DNA from: Flavobacteriaceae bacterium CG2_30_34_30
Lineage (GTDB): Bacteria; Bacteroidota; Bacteroidia; Flavobacteriales; Flavobacteriaceae
Length of the DNA: 35,168 nt
Assembly: GCA_001873105.1 (NCBI GenBank)
Contig: MNYN01000032.1
Span: 1 to 35,168, forward strand
Direction of reading: 5' to 3'
Part shown: positions 25,105 through 33,032 of the stretch, in pieces
Layout of the letters: each line of letters starts with the position of its first letter
Position numbering within the stretch: the first letter of the stretch is position 1
Notes under the pieces: generated by a model
The model's database searches: none
Seen by the model: only the letters and a program-made list of their open reading frames with translations
What the model was told of the DNA's origin: nothing
Made by a program: the position numbers and the translations under genes

Positions 25105-25494
25105 ATGAAAAAATCTCTATTTTTCTTAAAACCCTGGGGGGGGGTAGGAAGCACTACTGTGTTAACCATCGAGCCAAATGAAACAAATTTTAATAGTATT
25201 ACACACCCCAATCATACCGCCATACAAATTATGTTTCAAACATCGTTACCAGAAACGTATGGTCAAAACACCCGAAAATGTTATGACAATTGGAACAGAG
25301 CACCTATTGGGGGTAGTGTAACTAAGTTTAACGATGGTATTTTTAATGCCAATGTAACCATAACACCTCAGGATTCTACCTCTATTAATAATCCTAATTT
25401 GTTACTACAACTCGACCAAGGTTTGTATAAAATAGAAAAAAATTATGAAGATGGTGCTGTAAACCAACAGGTAATCTATAAAGACAATGAGTAA
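25105..25494 (+). CDS. Unknown small protein with an in-frame G9 tract near the start (possible phase-variable gene)
   Basis: The 129-residue frame starts MKKSLFFLK like a signal peptide but is cut short by PWGG encoded by a run of nine G residues at 25136-25144. The rest is Asn/Thr-rich (FNANVTITPQD, LLLQLDQGLYKIEKNYEDG) and unrecognised. With nine G the frame is open; eight G would give an immediate TAG and ten G a TGA after about a dozen codons. Its stop overlaps the ATG of the FG-GAP gene by 1 base (TAATG), so slippage could also affect that gene. An assembly error in the G run is possible. Confidence 0.5.
   Translation: MKKSLFFLKPWGGVGSTTVLTIEPNETNFNSITHPNHTAIQIMFQTSLPETYGQNTRKCYDNWNRAPIGGSVTKFNDGIFNANVTITPQDSTSINNPNLLLQLDQGLYKIEKNYEDGAVNQQVIYKDNE
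25136..25144 (+). repeat. Homopolymeric G tract (9 G)
   Basis: This is a run of nine G residues in AT-rich surroundings, eleven codons into a gene. Long mononucleotide runs near the 5' end of surface-protein genes are classic slipped-strand phase-variation sites. Confidence 0.9.
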
Positions 25495-26879
25495 TGTTTA
25501 ATAGATTACTTTTATTTGTTTTTTTATGTAATTTACATCTTTTAAATGCGCAATGGGGAGAACATCTAATTATTGATAATGATATTTATTCAACCCAAAA
25601 GTTGATTTTAGCGGATTTAGATAATGATGGTAAAAAAGATATAATTTATTTTCGAAGTCATGATAGAGTTTATTGGTTGAAAAAAATAGATGCTGCAGGC
25701 AATTTTGGTCCACCAAATTTAATAGTCCAGAATCAGTTTAATTTAAGAGGGCTTGCGGTGGGGGATCTTACAGGCAATGGTTTTAAGGATGTTGTTATTT
25801 CAGCACCAGATGTAACTTTCCCCGGAACTTCTTTGAGATGGATGGAACATCTTGATGGAAACGGTACTTTTTCATCCCCGCACTTAATACCTGAAAACTC
25901 AAATACTCTAGCTCAATCAATTATTTTAGCTGATATGGATACTGACGGTATGTTAGATATTGTTGTTAGCGCAACACCATCTAGCGATGGAGGTATTAAC
26001 TGGTATCGCAATTTAGGAAATGGTATTTTTTCAGCAGGCAATGTAGTGGTTACCAATTTTTCAAATGGTACTGGGATAGCTGTCGGGGATATAGATGGTG
26101 ATAACGATTTAGATATTGTTTCCGGCACTTCAAATACCGGCGTGATGTCCTGGTTTGAAAACCTTGACGGACAAGGTACTTTTGGTGGGCCTAGACCAAT
26201 TGGTTCTTCGGGCAATCCCGGTTTTAATGTCCAGCGCTTGCACCTTGTAGATATTGACGGCGATGGCGATTTGGATGTTGTGGGTAGTTCTGGCTTAACT
26301 CAAGCATTCGCTTGGTGGGAAAATCTAGATGGGTTAGGCAATTTTAGTTTAGAAAATTTTATTGAATTGGAAAATTTAATTACAGGCGTTTACCCGGCAG
26401 ATATTGACAATGACGGCGACATAGACTTGTTTACCTTGTCACCCGGTTTTATGCGTTGGTATGAAAATCTGGATGGTTTAGGTACCTATGGTGAAGCAAT
26501 TTTAATTACAGATAGCTTACCTTCCGCAATAACTATTGAAGCAACAGACATCAATAGCGATGGATGGGTTGATGCTGTAACAGCATCTCAAATAAACAGA
26601 ACTATTTTATGGTATGAAAACAGTTTGTTGTCTATAAACGATTTAAGTAAACAGCCTTTTTTTATATATCCTAATCCAGTTGATGATACCCTAAATTTCA
26701 ATGTAAAAGAACCACCTACCCTAGTTAAAATTTTCACACTTTTAGGTCAGCCTATTCAGCATGAGTGGAGGCAGGGTAGTAATGAGATTGACATATCTGG
26801 TTTACTTCCCGGGATGTATATAATGGAGTTTGTATTTTCAAATAATACTATTGAAAGATATAAGTTTATTAAAAAATAA
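25494..26879 (+). CDS. Secreted FG-GAP/VCBS repeat protein with T9SS sorting domain
   Basis: The 461-residue protein has a signal peptide (1-19, ending LNAQ) and at least seven calcium-binding FG-GAP repeats of the DxDxDGxxD type (ADLDNDGKKD, GDLTGNGFKD, ADMDTDGMLD, GDIDGDNDLD, VDIDGDGDLD, ADIDNDGDID, TDINSDGWVD). These should form a beta propeller. The C-terminus (YPNPVDDTLNF to YKFIKK) is a type A T9SS sorting domain, so the protein is exported across the outer membrane. The ligand is unknown. It overlaps the preceding small gene by 1 base and is followed by a terminator. Confidence 0.93.
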   Translation: MFNRLLLFVFLCNLHLLNAQWGEHLIIDNDIYSTQKLILADLDNDGKKDIIYFRSHDRVYWLKKIDAAGNFGPPNLIVQNQFNLRGLAVGDLTGNGFKDVVISAPDVTFPGTSLRWMEHLDGNGTFSSPHLIPENSNTLAQSIILADMDTDGMLDIVVSATPSSDGGINWYRNLGNGIFSAGNVVVTNFSNGTGIAVGDIDGDNDLDIVSGTSNTGVMSWFENLDGQGTFGGPRPIGSSGNPGFNVQRLHLVDIDGDGDLDVVGSSGLTQAFAWWENLDGLGNFSLENFIELENLITGVYPADIDNDGDIDLFTLSPGFMRWYENLDGLGTYGEAILITDSLPSAITIEATDINSDGWVDAVTASQINRTILWYENSLLSINDLSKQPFFIYPNPVDDTLNFNVKEPPTLVKIFTLLGQPIQHEWRQGSNEIDISGLLPGMYIMEFVFSNNTIERYKFIKK

Positions 26880-26910
26880 ACGACTTCAATATAAAAACCT
26901 TTTATTTTTT

Positions 26911-26942
26911 AAAGCAAATCTAATTTTAATTAGGTTTGCTTT
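26911..26942 (+). terminator. Intrinsic terminator after the FG-GAP gene
   Basis: AAAGCAAATCTAAT (26911-26924) pairs with ATTAGGTTTGCTTT (26929-26942), with one G-T pair and a four-base loop, and the T run continues to 26944. It ends the transcript of the two-gene insert. Confidence 0.85.
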
Positions 26943-27042
26943 TTGTATTTTTAATAGCTTATAATGTATGTTTTTATTATTTTTTAAGACTATTGTATTC
27001 TTTATCAACTAATTTGTACACACTTTATATAAAAAACCAATC

Positions 27043-27555
27043 ATGAAAAAGACACTCCCTTTTGTAGTACTATTTATAAGTTTTATAGCTATAAGCCAAA
27101 ATACCACCAACCAAATATTAGGAGAAATAATACAAAAAGTTTCTGAGGAAACCCAAGGAGAGGACGGTCGTTGGCAATTTGTCATCGAAGAACGCACCTT
27201 TTTGTGTTTAACAGACCAAAACAATAACAGAATGCGAATTATGACGCCCATTACGGAAGTTGAAAATCTTTCAGAAGAAGATCTTAAAAATGCATTAACC
27301 GCAAATTTTCATACCGCACTTGATGTTAAATATGCCATTTCCAACGAAATACTTTGGTCGGTATTTATTCATCCTTTAAAAGAATTAACAGAAAATCAAA
27401 TTATTGATGCCATATCACAAGTGTTTTATGCAGCCGAAACTTTTGGCACCATATATAGTAGCACCAATCTTATATTTCCCGGAAATACGCAAAACAAAGA
27501 ATTAGATGAGGTGGAACCTAAAAACACCAAAGTACTAAAATTACAAAAAGGGTAA
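27043..27555 (+). CDS. Secreted protein of unknown function
   Basis: The 170-residue protein has a clear signal peptide (KKTLPFVVLFISFIAISQ, cleavage near residue 19). The mature part is acidic, with an alpha/beta pattern (GRWQFVIEERTFLCLTDQN, MRIMTPITEV, LWSVFIHPLKELTENQIIDA). The pattern loosely recalls YbjN or type III chaperone folds, but this is only an impression. It stands alone between a terminator and the hemH promoter. Confidence 0.7.
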   Translation: MKKTLPFVVLFISFIAISQNTTNQILGEIIQKVSEETQGEDGRWQFVIEERTFLCLTDQNNNRMRIMTPITEVENLSEEDLKNALTANFHTALDVKYAISNEILWSVFIHPLKELTENQIIDAISQVFYAAETFGTIYSSTNLIFPGNTQNKELDEVEPKNTKVLKLQKG

Positions 27556-27619
27556 TACTTCTTATATTGCTATTCATTTATTTTATACATTTTTAAAACA
27601 TCTCCACATTACAATAGTG

Positions 27620-27627
27620 TACTTTTG
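27620..27627 (+). promoter_or_regulatory. -7 promoter element of hemH
   Basis: TACTTTTG matches TAnnTTTG and lies 22 bases before the hemH ATG at 27650. It overlaps the start of a longer hemH frame (GTG at 27617), arguing that the ATG is the true start. Confidence 0.45.
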
Positions 27628-27649
27628 TACTATTAAAAGCAAACAACTT

Positions 27650-28693
27650 ATGAGCAATAAAGGCGTCCTTCTTGTAAACTTGGGCTCTCCAGACAGTACA
27701 GACCCTAAAGATGTAAAAAAATATCTCGGTGAATTTTTGATGGATGAACGGGTAATTGATGTTCCGTATTGGTTTCGTGCTTTTCTTGTAAAAGGAATTA
27801 TTTTAAATACACGACCAAAAAAATCAGCGGCTGCTTACAAAAAAATTTGGTGGAAGGAAGGATCTCCACTTATTGTACTTTCAGAACGACTTCAGGAAAA
27901 AGTGGACGCACACACTAGTGTACCCGTGGCTTTAGCCATGCGTTACGGTAGCATAACCATAAAAAACGGATTACAAAAACTTTATGACCAAGGCATAACA
28001 GAAGTTCTTGTTGTGCCGTTGTATCCACAATTTGCCATGGCAACCACTGAAACCATATTAGTTTTAGCCGAAGAGTTGCGAGAAAAATATTTTCCGGAAA
28101 TGAAACTTTCTTCTATTCCTGCTTTTTACAACAAGCCGGAATACATAGAAGTACTTTCTAATAGTATAGCCGAAAAACTGGAAGGATTAGGTCAAGAGCA
28201 TCTTTTGTTTAGTTATCACGGTGTTCCGGAACGGCATATACGAAAAAGTGATATAACAAAGTCGCATTGTAAAATAGATGGGCAATGCTGCCAAAGTGCT
28301 TCGCCGGCACATCCGTTTTGTTATCGCCATCAATGTTATGAAACCACACGGTTGGTAGCAGAAAAATTAGGATTAAAGGAAGGCTCATTCAGCACCTCCT
28401 TTCAATCCAGATTGGGGTTTGATCCTTGGTTACAGCCATATACCGATAGAACTATTGAACGACTTGGTTTAGAAGGAATTAAAAAAATGGCTATTGTTAC
28501 TCCAGCATTTGTAAGCGATTGTTTAGAAACTTTAGAAGAAATAGCCATGGAAGGCGCCGCATTATTTTATGAAGTGGGCGGAAAAGAATTTACTACAATT
28601 CCCTGCATAAACACACGCGAGGATTGGGTTCGGGTTCTTAGTGGTTGGATAGACCATTGGGCATTAGTGGATACAGAAACAGCAATAGCTTGA
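27650..28693 (+). CDS. hemH: Ferrochelatase
   Basis: About 347 residues from the ATG. The enzyme inserts Fe2+ into protoporphyrin IX, the last step of this pathway. Signatures are GVLLVNLGSPD at the N-terminus, FSYHGVPERHIRKSD with the conserved catalytic His, GFDPWLQPYTD and VTPAFVSDCLETLEEI with the conserved Glu residues. A Cys-rich segment (DGQCCQSASPAHPFCYRHQC) is present. The stop overlaps the start of the MATE gene by 1 base (TGATG), so the two are probably cotranslated. Confidence 0.97.
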   Translation: MSNKGVLLVNLGSPDSTDPKDVKKYLGEFLMDERVIDVPYWFRAFLVKGIILNTRPKKSAAAYKKIWWKEGSPLIVLSERLQEKVDAHTSVPVALAMRYGSITIKNGLQKLYDQGITEVLVVPLYPQFAMATTETILVLAEELREKYFPEMKLSSIPAFYNKPEYIEVLSNSIAEKLEGLGQEHLLFSYHGVPERHIRKSDITKSHCKIDGQCCQSASPAHPFCYRHQCYETTRLVAEKLGLKEGSFSTSFQSRLGFDPWLQPYTDRTIERLGLEGIKKMAIVTPAFVSDCLETLEEIAMEGAALFYEVGGKEFTTIPCINTREDWVRVLSGWIDHWALVDTETAIA

Positions 28694-30048
28694 TGAAAAT
28701 CTCTCGTTCAGAAAATCTTGGTACAAAACCCATAGGAAAACTATTACTACAACAGGCTTTACCTGCATCTATAGGTATCTTAGTGATGTCGCTAAACATC
28801 CTGATTGATACCATTTTTGTTGGAAACTGGATTGGCTCGATTGCCATTGCCGCCATTAATGTTGTGCTTCCGGTTTCTTTTTTTATTGCAGCACTTGGCA
28901 TGTCTATTGGGATTGGGGGTTCGTCTATAATCTCTAGAGCATTAGGTTCTAAAAATCAAGAAAAAGCATTAAAAACCTTCGGAAATCAAATTACAATTAC
29001 CGTGTTTCTTTGTACCCTTTTGGTAGTGGTAGGTTTGATTTATATAAACGATTTAATTCCTGCTTTTGGAGGGAAAGGCGAAATTTTTGAACCCGCAAAA
29101 ATTTACTATAGAATTGTCCTGTATGGCGTGCCACTTTTAGCACTTTGCATGATGGGAAATACCGTAATTCGGGCAGAAGGCAAGCCAAAATTTGCTATGA
29201 TTGCCATGATTATTCCTTCCGTAGGAAATTTAGTGTTAGATTATTTGCTAATCAACGTTTTTGATATGGGTATGGCAGGTGCAGCATGGGCAACTACCAT
29301 TTCTTATGGCATGTGTTTTAGCTATGTACTTTGGTTTTTTCTTTCAAAAAATTCGGAATTAAAATTGAATAGCTCTCATTTTGGCATCGATTTTTCTATA
29401 TTAAAAGAAATAAGTTCCTTAGGTTTTGTAACATTGGCAAGACAGGCAGTAGTGAGTATTACCTATCTTTTAATGAACAATATTTTGTTTGATTTGGGAG
29501 GCGAATCTTCAGTAGCAGTGTATGCCATTATCGGCAGAATGTTGATGTTTGCATTATTTCCAGTGCTTGGAGTTACGCAAGGATTTTTACCAATAGCCGG
29601 CTATAATTATGGCGCCAATTTACATCCTCGTGTGCGCGAGAGTATCAATAAAGCCATAATGTATGCTTCCTTTGTGGCGCTATTTGTTTTTGGGTTTATC
29701 ATGTTTTTTGCCGAAGAAATTGTTTCGGTTTTTACTACAGATTCTCGGATACTTGCTGACACTCCAAATGCGATGCGTTGGGTTTTTGCCGCAATTCCTA
29801 TCATAGCCATTCAATTGATAGGAGCCGCTTATTTTCAGGCAATTGGAAAAGCGATTCCTGCATTACTTTTGACCCTTACGCGGCAAGGGTTTTTCTTTAT
29901 ACCATTAGTATTAATTTTACCGACATATTTTGGAGAACTTGGCGTTTGGATTTCTTTTCCGATAGCCGACCTTGCTTCTACTATTGTAACAGGATATTTT
30001 TTAAATCGCGAAATTCGCTTAAAGTTGAAGCAACAAACTCCAGTATAA
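28693..30048 (+). CDS. MATE-family efflux transporter
   Basis: The protein of about 451 residues has around twelve membrane helices and MATE features: LLQQALPASIGILVMSLNILIDTIFVGNWIG at its start and LGVTQGFLPIAGYNYGA at the centre. The ATG at 28693 overlaps the hemH stop; a longer frame would begin inside hemH and is rejected. MATE proteins export cationic or polyaromatic compounds using Na+ or H+. Coupling to hemH suggests a possible porphyrin or heme-related substrate, but nothing in the sequence proves that. Confidence 0.93.
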   Translation: MKISRSENLGTKPIGKLLLQQALPASIGILVMSLNILIDTIFVGNWIGSIAIAAINVVLPVSFFIAALGMSIGIGGSSIISRALGSKNQEKALKTFGNQITITVFLCTLLVVVGLIYINDLIPAFGGKGEIFEPAKIYYRIVLYGVPLLALCMMGNTVIRAEGKPKFAMIAMIIPSVGNLVLDYLLINVFDMGMAGAAWATTISYGMCFSYVLWFFLSKNSELKLNSSHFGIDFSILKEISSLGFVTLARQAVVSITYLLMNNILFDLGGESSVAVYAIIGRMLMFALFPVLGVTQGFLPIAGYNYGANLHPRVRESINKAIMYASFVALFVFGFIMFFAEEIVSVFTTDSRILADTPNAMRWVFAAIPIIAIQLIGAAYFQAIGKAIPALLLTLTRQGFFFIPLVLILPTYFGELGVWISFPIADLASTIVTGYFLNREIRLKLKQQTPV

Positions 30049-30094
30049 CATAGAATGCGTATTTTTAATCATAAATAATAATCGACACTTTCCA

Positions 30095-30634
30095 ATGGAA
30101 TATAATTATATAAAATCGCTTCATCTTATTTTTGTCATAACTTGGTTTGCCGGATTGTTTTATATTGTACGGCTTTTTGTTTACCAAATTGAGGCATCTA
30201 AAAAACCTTCACCTGATAAAGAAATAATTGGCGAACAATTAAAGATTATGGCAAAACGTCTGTGGTATATCATCTCTTGGCCTTCGATGATTCTAGCATT
30301 AGTTTTTGGCATATGGGTTTTGGCACTCCGACTTTTTTTTATTACCGATGCTTGGATGCAGGTAAAATTGGTTTTTGTTGTTTTTCTTATCTTTTATCAT
30401 ATAAAATGCCATATATATTTTAAACAATTACAAAAGGGAATTGTTAAACATAGTTCAAATTATATGCGTATTTTTAATGAAGGCGCTACTATCGTGTTAT
30501 TTGCCGTAGTATTTTTAGTAATTTTAAAAAATTCTATCGATTGGATTTATGGCACTATCGGCATTATTTTATTTTCGGTTGTAATCATGTTGGGAGTTAA
30601 ATTGTATAAACGAATTCGCGAAGGCAATAAATAA
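30095..30634 (+). CDS. hemJ: Protoporphyrinogen IX oxidase, HemJ type (CopD-like membrane protein)
   Basis: The 179-residue protein has about four to five membrane helices and the HemJ signatures: an N-terminal SLHLIFVITWFAGLFYIVRLFVY with His10, LWYIISWPSM, and WMQVKLVFVVFLIFYH with Lys91 and His102. HemJ oxidises protoporphyrinogen IX to protoporphyrin IX and binds heme b. It supplies the step between HemF and HemH. It lies 46 bases after the MATE gene. Confidence 0.92.
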   Translation: MEYNYIKSLHLIFVITWFAGLFYIVRLFVYQIEASKKPSPDKEIIGEQLKIMAKRLWYIISWPSMILALVFGIWVLALRLFFITDAWMQVKLVFVVFLIFYHIKCHIYFKQLQKGIVKHSSNYMRIFNEGATIVLFAVVFLVILKNSIDWIYGTIGIILFSVVIMLGVKLYKRIREGNK

Positions 30635-30702
30635 CATTCGTTATAGGAATCATCCAAAAAATGAAAAACGCATAAATTTTTTGCTTACAAAGCAATATTG
30701 AT

Positions 30703-32190
30703 ATGATAAAAGGCAAATTTTCTTTACGAATAAGAATTTTCTTCTCCATGATTTTTCTGGTTTTGGGGGCTTCAATACTTATTGCCGCAGTCACCATTTA
30801 TCAGTATAGAGAGGAAGCAGTAAACTACCACAGAGAACGCTTAGAACGTAAAGAAGATGCTATAAGAGCAAGCATAAACTATGAGTTACGACAAACTTCT
30901 TTTGAGGTAATTACCAAAAATATACCGTTGATTTTTAGAGATAAAATATATGAAATTCAGGATATTCACAACTTGGAAGTAATCCTTTTTGATTTAGAAG
31001 GAACCCTTTTAAAATCATCAAAAGCATCCTTTTTTGAGGAGCCTTCGAACAAAATTCCCGAACATGTTTTAGAAGGGTTAAAATATTCCATTAATAAGAA
31101 ATATGTAGAACGTTTTAAAGAGAATAATCAAAACTATCTTTCTTCCTATTCCTATATAACCGATAATTATTTCAAGCCAATAGCAATTCTTAATTTACCC
31201 TATATTGAAGATGATGATTTTATTACCCGAGAGTTAACCGATTTTTTAATGAAATTGGGAGAAGTCTATCTCTTTATGATTTTAATAGCAATCATTCTTT
31301 CTTACTTTTTGTCAAAACATATCACCAAGTCCTTACATGCCATTAGCGAAAAAATCAAGAATACGCGGTTAGACAAGGCAAATAAAAAAATTGACATTCA
31401 AAATGCTAGCGAGGAAATAGCAACCGTAGTAACCGCCTACAACAATATGATTGACGAGTTAGAAAATAGTGCGGCTGCTTTAGCTGCAAATGAGCGAGAG
31501 TCTGCATGGCGTGAAATGGCAAAACAGGTGGCGCATGAAATTAAAAATCCATTAACCCCTATGCGGTTAACCGTACAAAGTTTTGAAAGAAAATTCAATC
31601 CTGAGGATCCGGATATTCATGAAAAAATAAAAGAATTTAGTGCCACGATGATTCAGCAAATTGACACGATGGGTTCTATTGCCTCTGCATTTTCAACCTA
31701 TGCTAATATGCCTGCGCAAAAAGAGGAAACCTTGAACGTTGTAAAAATTACTAAGCTTGCATTAGATATTTTTAATGAAGAATTCATTCAATTTTCATCA
31801 GAAGAAAAAGACATCACGGTAAAATTAGACCGTACACAACTCATTCGAATCATCACTAACTTAGTTAAAAACGCTATACAGTCGGTATCAGAAGTAGCAA
31901 ATCCTTCGGTTAAAGTGTTCGTGTTCACTAAAGAAAATCAAGCTTTAATAACCGTGTCAGATAATGGCATTGGCATTTCAAAAGAAAACAAATTAAAAAT
32001 ATTTGAACCTAAATTCACCACAAAAAGCAGCGGCATGGGACTTGGTCTAGCAATGGTTAAAAATATAGTTGAAACCTATGGCGGCAGTATTACCTTTACT
32101 TCCACTGAAGGAAAAGGAACCACCTTTACCGTTACCTTTCCTATTTTAGCAGATGTTACTAACCTAAAAACAACAACTCATGATTTTTGA
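30703..32190 (+). CDS. Sensor histidine kinase, NtrY-like
   Basis: The 495-residue kinase has a membrane helix at about 11-33, a periplasmic sensor region of about 150 residues, a second helix at about 185-204 and a HAMP region. The phosphorylated His278 lies in VAHEIKNPLTPMRLTVQSFERKF, which is NtrY-like. The ATP-binding domain has NLVKNAIQSV, DNGIGIS and GMGLGLAMVKNIV. No response regulator lies nearby. It overlaps the next gene by 11 bases. The signal sensed is unknown. Confidence 0.94.
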   Translation: MIKGKFSLRIRIFFSMIFLVLGASILIAAVTIYQYREEAVNYHRERLERKEDAIRASINYELRQTSFEVITKNIPLIFRDKIYEIQDIHNLEVILFDLEGTLLKSSKASFFEEPSNKIPEHVLEGLKYSINKKYVERFKENNQNYLSSYSYITDNYFKPIAILNLPYIEDDDFITRELTDFLMKLGEVYLFMILIAIILSYFLSKHITKSLHAISEKIKNTRLDKANKKIDIQNASEEIATVVTAYNNMIDELENSAAALAANERESAWREMAKQVAHEIKNPLTPMRLTVQSFERKFNPEDPDIHEKIKEFSATMIQQIDTMGSIASAFSTYANMPAQKEETLNVVKITKLALDIFNEEFIQFSSEEKDITVKLDRTQLIRIITNLVKNAIQSVSEVANPSVKVFVFTKENQALITVSDNGIGISKENKLKIFEPKFTTKSSGMGLGLAMVKNIVETYGGSITFTSTEGKGTTFTVTFPILADVTNLKTTTHDF

Positions 32191-32962
32191 AAACCTTTTG
32201 GTAAAAACAACAAACAACATCACTACAATTACCATAAACAGACCAACCAAATTAAATGCGCTAAATCGTGCAACAATTAAAGAGTTGCGAAGTGCATTTG
32301 AGCAAGCAGATACCGATAAAAATACCAAAGTAATCCTTATTACCGGAAGCGGAGAAAAAGCCTTCGTGGCAGGAGCAGATATTCAAGAATTTGCTAATTT
32401 TAGTACAGAAGAAGGATCTAAACTAGCAGCCGAAGGTCAAACACTTCTTTTTGATTTTATTGCTAATTTATCCACACCTGTGATTGCAGCTGTAAACGGT
32501 TTTGCACTAGGAGGAGGTTTAGAATTAGCCATGGCAGCACATTTTAGAATAGCCAGTGATAATGCCAAAATGGGTTTGCCGGAGGTTTCCCTTGGAGTAA
32601 TACCCGGTTATGGAGGCACACAACGCCTTCCACAACTTGTTGGTAAAGGACGTGCTATGGAAATGATAATGACCGCAGGAATGATTGATGCACAAAAAGC
32701 TTTAGAATACGGCTTAGTAAATCATGTTACTTCCCAAGAAGAATTACTCTCATTTGCCGAAACCATTGCACAAAAAATTATGAAAAATTCACCTGTTGCA
32801 ATTGCTTCAGCCATCAAAGCCATAAATGCAAATTTTGAAGATAGTGTAAATGGATTTCACACAGAAATAAAAGAATTTGGCAGTTGTTTTGGCACGGCAG
32901 ATTTTAAAGAAGGAACCTCCGCATTTTTAGAAAAAAGAAAGGCAGCGTTTCCAGGGGTATAG
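32180..32962 (+). CDS. Enoyl-CoA hydratase/isomerase family protein
   Basis: The 260-residue crotonase-fold enzyme shows the oxyanion-hole segments AFVAGADIQEF and NGFALGGGLELA and both catalytic glutamates, Glu115 and Glu135 (LPEVSLGVIPGYGGTQRLP). These mark a true hydratase adding water to 2-enoyl-CoA, as in fatty-acid or amino-acid breakdown. Its start lies 11 bases inside the histidine kinase gene, suggesting a shared transcript. Confidence 0.95.
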   Translation: MIFENLLVKTTNNITTITINRPTKLNALNRATIKELRSAFEQADTDKNTKVILITGSGEKAFVAGADIQEFANFSTEEGSKLAAEGQTLLFDFIANLSTPVIAAVNGFALGGGLELAMAAHFRIASDNAKMGLPEVSLGVIPGYGGTQRLPQLVGKGRAMEMIMTAGMIDAQKALEYGLVNHVTSQEELLSFAETIAQKIMKNSPVAIASAIKAINANFEDSVNGFHTEIKEFGSCFGTADFKEGTSAFLEKRKAAFPGV

Positions 32963-33006
32963 ATATATTTTTTTAAACCAGATAAAAATTTTAAGAAAAG
33001 TTTAAC

Positions 33007-33014
33007 TACATTTG
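33007..33014 (+). promoter_or_regulatory. -7 promoter element of the haloperoxidase-like gene
   Basis: TACATTTG matches TAnnTTTG, 18 bases before the ATG at 33033. It covers the TTG that would start a longer frame, supporting the ATG. Confidence 0.4.
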
Positions 33015-33032
33015 AGTTTTAAACCACACCAA

